Assembly (NCBI GenBank): GCA_023393815.1
Contig: JAEXBU010000019.1
Location: 1 to 13,734, forward strand
Direction: 5' to 3'
Source: Bacillota bacterium
GTDB taxonomy: Bacteria; Bacillota; Clostridia; Tissierellales; Peptoniphilaceae
DNA length: 13,734 bases
This document shows positions 13,105-13,734 of this stretch, in pieces. The notes below the pieces were generated by a model. The model did no database searches. It had not been told where the DNA came from and worked only from the letters and a program-made list of their open reading frames with translations. How positions within the stretch are numbered: position 1 is the stretch's first letter; each line of letters opens with the position of its first letter. The translations under genes and the position numbers were made by a program.

Positions 13105-13487
13105 AGGATCGCTTTACCAACGAATACATCGTCCTCACCGCGGGGTTTGTCCTCGTAGTCTCGGGGGTGCTTTTTATGGTCGTAAAGGATCCGAAACCCG
13201 CGGTGGCGGGCTGGCTGTTCGGCTCCGTCGTGGCCATGGCTATGTTCAAGCTTATGTATTTTACCTTGCTCCGAGCCGTGGACAAAACCGAGGCGAAGGC
13301 CCAGCGCTACGCGGGTATACATTACTTGTTGCGCTACGCGCTTTACGCCGCCGTGTTGATCGTCGCGGCCGAAGCGGATTATTTGAATCTCGTCGCCACC
13401 TTTTTCGGTCTGTTATCCGTTAAGTACGTGATACTCTTTAGAAACATGTTCGACTATCTTCGCAGTAAGAAAGGAGGGGGCTTTTGA
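13101..13487 (+). CDS. atpI: ATP synthase subunit I
   Basis: This 128-residue membrane protein has four hydrophobic segments: about residues 9-27, 34-57, 73-92 and 95-112. The third begins after the basic RYAGIHYLLRYALYA block. That block and the final GLLSVKYVILF helix match the ATP synthase I family. AtpI helps assemble the c-ring of the membrane sector rather than catalysing anything itself. It sits between atpZ and atpB as in many Bacillota operons. Its ATG overlaps the atpZ stop, and its TGA overlaps the TTG start of atpB (TTGA, 13484-13487), so the three genes are probably translated in a coupled way. The last codons contain the AAGGAGG site that serves atpB. Confidence 0.85.
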   Translation: MKDRFTNEYIVLTAGFVLVVSGVLFMVVKDPKPAVAGWLFGSVVAMAMFKLMYFTLLRAVDKTEAKAQRYAGIHYLLRYALYAAVLIVAAEADYLNLVATFFGLLSVKYVILFRNMFDYLRSKKGGGF

Positions 13488-13734
13488 AACGAGGCATCGT
13501 CTTTCACTTTGGTGAGAAGACCGTTTGGCTTCACGAATCCCTGTTCACGACCTACGTGATCGTGGTGTTTCTCGTGATTCTCAGCCTGTACATTCACTCG
13601 AAAATCAAAAAAGCCGACTTCAAGGAAAAGCCCACGGGATTTTTGCACATCGTCGAAATTCTCGTCGAGGCGGTCAATAAATTGACCGTGCAAACCATGG
13701 GCGAGCACAATAAGGGCTTCGCACCCTATATGCT
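13484..13734 (+). CDS. atpB: ATP synthase F0 subunit a, N-terminal part (gene runs off the window)
   Basis: The frame starts at TTG 13484, six bases after AAGGAGG (13471-13477) within the end of atpI, and stays open to the window edge, giving 83 complete codons. The translation begins MKRGIVFHFGEK and has a first helix at about residues 20-38 (LFTTYVIVVFLVILSLYIH). A segment with KPTGFLHIVEILVEAVNKL and a final MGEHNKGFAPYM follows. This is the usual N-terminus of subunit a: first helix, then P-x-G...E...V, then G......FAP. Subunit a forms the proton or sodium half-channels beside the c-ring. The key arginine and ion-specificity residues lie beyond the window. Confidence 0.85.
   Translation, partial: MKRGIVFHFGEKTVWLHESLFTTYVIVVFLVILSLYIHSKIKKADFKEKPTGFLHIVEILVEAVNKLTVQTMGEHNKGFAPYM

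Overview
The window reads as chromosome of a Gram-positive, moderate-GC, probably anaerobic member of the Bacillota. A Tissierellia or Clostridia relative is my inference, not a database result. The grounds are strong AGGAGG-type ribosome binding sites, a Gram-positive lipoprotein signal, intrinsic terminators with clear T-runs, peptide-fermenting enzymes, and a small atpZ-atpI pair before atpB. Genes are tightly packed, with several 4-base stop/start overlaps. I see no insertion sequence, prophage, CRISPR array, tRNA or rRNA.

Left end (1-1300): the last ~71 codons of a membrane protein end at 218 on the + strand. A DUF169-family gene on the - strand ends at 339. Two intrinsic terminators, one for each direction, lie between them. 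The DUF169 gene is divergent from the next operon, and three perfect DNA palindromes lie in the shared 412-base gap.

Vitamin B12 region (1267-4777): an extended -10 promoter leads into a well-conserved cobalamin riboswitch. It is followed by a three-gene ABC importer: a lipoprotein binding protein, a FecCD-type permease and an ATPase. A small unrecognised four-helix membrane protein follows, with no convincing terminator before it and a strong one after it, so it may belong to the same B12-controlled transcript.

Proline-peptide region (4778-10340): a 340-base gap holds a large nested inverted repeat, a second hairpin and a good sigma-A promoter. Then come an aminopeptidase P-like M24 enzyme, a POT-family peptide transporter, a second M24 enzyme resembling prolidase, and a proline iminopeptidase. 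Together these could import small peptides and break their proline-containing bonds. The set ends in a strong terminator.

Right end (10359-13734): a - strand gene encodes a secreted phosphodiester glycosidase (NAGPA) protein with a C-terminal copper-amine-oxidase-N-like stalk domain. After a gene-free gap with a promoter, the ATP synthase operon begins on the + strand: atpZ, atpI and the start of atpB, which runs off the window. Three genes at this end appear to start with TTG.

Most of this is recognisable core metabolism. The parts most worth a second look are the unknown B12-linked membrane protein, the palindromic elements around 1107-1187 and 4826-4955, and the altered proton-coupling motif of the peptide transporter.
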